The position numbers were made by a program, and so were the translations under genes. 8,415 bases of DNA, from the NCBI GenBank assembly GCA_020852155.1, contig JADZBJ010000196.1, positions 1 to 8,415 on the forward strand. The letters are read 5' to 3'. Position 1 is the stretch's first letter. Every line of letters begins with the position of its first letter. Shown here piece by piece: positions 6,760 to 8,415 of this stretch. Below the pieces are notes generated by a model. That model had not been told where the DNA came from and did not search any database. It saw only the letters and a list, made by a program, of their open reading frames with translations. The DNA comes from Saprospiraceae bacterium (GTDB lineage: Bacteria; Bacteroidota; Bacteroidia; Chitinophagales; Saprospiraceae).

Positions 6760-8169
6760 ATGCTCATCAATATCACCACCACGCACAAACCCGCTTCCGA
6801 TCTTGGTTATTTGTTGCACAAGCATCCTGACAAGTTTCAGTCTTTTGAACTTTCAGTTGGAAAAGCCCACGTGTTTTACCCTGAAATGAGTGAAAACAAG
6901 GCGACAATCAGCCTGTTAATTGACATTGATCCCATTGAACTGGTACGCAGTGCCAGAAACCTCGGTGGAGAAGGCTTTACGCTGGGGCAGTATGTCAATG
7001 ACCGGCCTTATGTCACCTCTTCATTTTCCAGCGTAGCATTATCGCGGGTGTTTTCCTCGGCTATGAACGGGCGATGCAAAGACAAACCAGAATTAGTGGA
7101 CGTACAACTGCCATTCGAGGTGTTGATTACGGCCTTGCCCGTTCCCAAAGGCGGCGAATTATTGATACGCCGTTTTTTTGAACCCCTTGGGTATCAGGTT
7201 GACCTCACGGGGCATCAACTTGACAGCAAATTTCCCGAATGGGGAAAAAGCAAATACTATACGTTGCGACTTTCCAATACCATAACGACGAGTCAGTTGC
7301 TTACGCATTTGTATGTGCTGATTCCGGCGCTGGACAACGACAAACACTATTTTGTCAGCGAAAGTGAACTGGAAAAACTCCTCCAAAAAGGCGAGGGCTG
7401 GCTGAAAACCCACCCTGAAAAAGAGCAGATAACAAGACGTTTCCTCAAAAATGTAGCCTACCTGTCCAAACAGGCGCTGCAAAGGCTGACCGACGAGGTT
7501 GAAGGCGCTGTTGAGCAGGCCGACGAAAATCCTGAAGCGGTATCGGAATCGCAAAAGCGCAGAGAAACCCTGCACGATAAGCGCATCAATATGGTTACGG
7601 AAAAACTGGTTGAATCCGGCGCTGAAAGTGTGCTTGATTTGGGCTGCGGCGAAGGAAAACTCATCAGAAGCCTGCTCAAACACAAACAATTCAGACAAAT
7701 TACCGGAATGGATGTGGCCTATAGCGAACTGTTAAAAGCACAGGACAGGCTGCGCCTCAACGAAATGGCGCCTAAGCAAAAAGAGCGCATCAACCTGTTT
7801 CAAGGCTCGTTGATGTATCGCGATAAAAGGTTTGAAGGTTTTGATGCCGCTGCAGTCGTGGAAGTCATAGAGCACTTGGATTTAAACAGATTAAAAGCCT
7901 TCGAGCGCGTGCTTTTTGAGTTTGCAAAGCCCAAGACAGTCGTGCTGACAACGCCTAATAAAGAGTACAATGTCATGTGGGAAACCCTCGATGGCGGAGA
8001 AATGAGGCACGATGACCACCGTTTTGAATGGTCCAGAAAAGAGTTTGCAGACTGGGCCCAAAAAGTAGCGGCAGCCTGGCACTATAATGTAGAAATTCTT
8101 CCGGTCGGTGACGAAGTAGAAACCGTAGGCGCACCATCCCAAATGGCAATATTCAACTATGAAAATTAA
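6760..8169 (+). CDS. hen1: Hen1, RNA 3'-terminal ribose 2'-O-methyltransferase of the bacterial RNA repair system
   Basis: Bacterial Hen1 adds a methyl group from S-adenosylmethionine to the 2'-OH of the 3'-terminal nucleotide of cleaved RNA before Pnkp seals it. The 469 residues match the usual length. The N-terminal half holds family-typical blocks (GQYVNDRPYVTSSF at about 76-89; PALDNDKHYFV at about 189-199); in characterised systems this half stimulates ligation by Pnkp. A charged linker (about 255-280) leads to the methyltransferase: SAM motif VLDLGCGEGKL (291-301), acidic D318 in GMDVAYSEL, and the metal-binding set E368, E371 and H372 (EVIEH) plus H420 (DDHRFEW), as expected for a manganese-dependent Hen1. 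The ATG at 6760 was preferred over an in-frame ATG at 6682, which would overlap the phosphoesterase gene and add 26 unrelated residues. pnkp overlaps its end, indicating coupled translation. Confidence 0.95.
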   Translation: MLINITTTHKPASDLGYLLHKHPDKFQSFELSVGKAHVFYPEMSENKATISLLIDIDPIELVRSARNLGGEGFTLGQYVNDRPYVTSSFSSVALSRVFSSAMNGRCKDKPELVDVQLPFEVLITALPVPKGGELLIRRFFEPLGYQVDLTGHQLDSKFPEWGKSKYYTLRLSNTITTSQLLTHLYVLIPALDNDKHYFVSESELEKLLQKGEGWLKTHPEKEQITRRFLKNVAYLSKQALQRLTDEVEGAVEQADENPEAVSESQKRRETLHDKRINMVTEKLVESGAESVLDLGCGEGKLIRSLLKHKQFRQITGMDVAYSELLKAQDRLRLNEMAPKQKERINLFQGSLMYRDKRFEGFDAAAVVEVIEHLDLNRLKAFERVLFEFAKPKTVVLTTPNKEYNVMWETLDGGEMRHDDHRFEWSRKEFADWAQKVAAAWHYNVEILPVGDEVETVGAPSQMAIFNYEN

Positions 8170-8415
8170 TATACCAGAACTTTCACTTGTCGTCCTGATC
8201 GGAGCCTCCGGCTCGGGAAAGAGCAGCTTTGCCGGAAAACATTTTAAAAAAACGGAAATTCTGTCATCCGATGAATGCCGTGCCTGGGTTTCTGACGACG
8301 AAAATAACCAGTCTGTATCGAAAGACGCCTTCGATGTGTTGTATTATATCGCCGGAAAACGCCTGAAAAATGGCTTGTTAACGGTCATTGATGCCACCAA
8401 TGTTCAAAAAGAATC
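8159..8415 (+). CDS. pnkp: Pnkp, polynucleotide kinase-phosphatase (partial, N-terminal kinase domain only)
   Basis: Bacterial Pnkp is a three-domain RNA repair enzyme of about 850 residues: 5' kinase, 2',3' phosphatase and ligase. Only the first 85 residues of the kinase are in the window. The P-loop GASGSGKS (15-22) includes K21 and S22, and SSDECR gives D38 and R41, the same positions as the catalytic residues of Clostridium thermocellum Pnkp. VSDDEN and VIDATN follow as in that family. The ATG at 8159 lies inside the hen1 end, an 11-base overlap typical of translational coupling and of a two-gene unit whose products form a complex. The phosphatase and ligase domains are beyond the right edge, so their integrity cannot be judged. 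Confidence 0.93.
   Translation, partial: MKINIPELSLVVLIGASGSGKSSFAGKHFKKTEILSSDECRAWVSDDENNQSVSKDAFDVLYYIAGKRLKNGLLTVIDATNVQKE

Noticed and set aside
7159..7698. Minus-strand open frame of 179 codons
   Set aside because: It is antisense to hen1 across conserved Hen1 blocks, and its translation has no recognisable motif.

Overview
The window looks like a chromosomal segment from a member of the Bacteroidota. The evidence is a TAnnTTTG-type promoter element in front of uvrA, an N-terminal lipoprotein signal with a Bacteroidota-style lipobox, weak or absent Shine-Dalgarno sequences, signal peptides ending in HAQ, and intergenic spacers filled with short A/T-rich repeats. A narrower placement, for example near the Saprospirales or Chitinophagales, is only a guess. 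I see no IS element, phage gene, CRISPR array, tRNA or rRNA.

Left part, minus strand. The first 650 residues of UvrA, the damage-sensing ATPase of nucleotide excision repair, run off the left edge just before the second Walker A motif. Upstream lies a 314-base spacer. It holds a good uvrA promoter element, a cluster of direct and inverted AAATAACC repeats, and a hairpin that probably ends the next gene. That gene encodes a small unknown lipoprotein with six cysteines after the lipobox.

Middle, plus strand. A 298-base divergent spacer with repeated ATCCTGAAAATCC units separates the lipoprotein gene from a Fic-family protein. The Fic protein has an intact AMP-transfer motif, an N-terminal inhibitory motif and a C-terminal excisionase-like DNA-binding domain. 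The repeat arms can fold into a long hairpin ending four bases before the fic start codon. A 218-base spacer with two hairpins follows.

Right part, plus strand. Four closely packed genes read in the same direction: a membrane-bound class III adenylate cyclase with an exported sensor region, a Tat-exported metallophosphoesterase (gap of 4 bases), the RNA 3'-terminal ribose 2'-O-methyltransferase Hen1 (gap of 34), and the start of the polynucleotide kinase-phosphatase-ligase Pnkp (overlap of 11, cut by the right edge). Hen1 and Pnkp form the known bacterial RNA repair system: Pnkp heals and seals cleaved RNA, and Hen1 methylates the 3'-terminal ribose so that the repaired site resists a second cut. 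The most notable feature of the window is that this cassette sits directly behind a cAMP-producing sensor and an exported phosphoesterase, possibly on one transcript.
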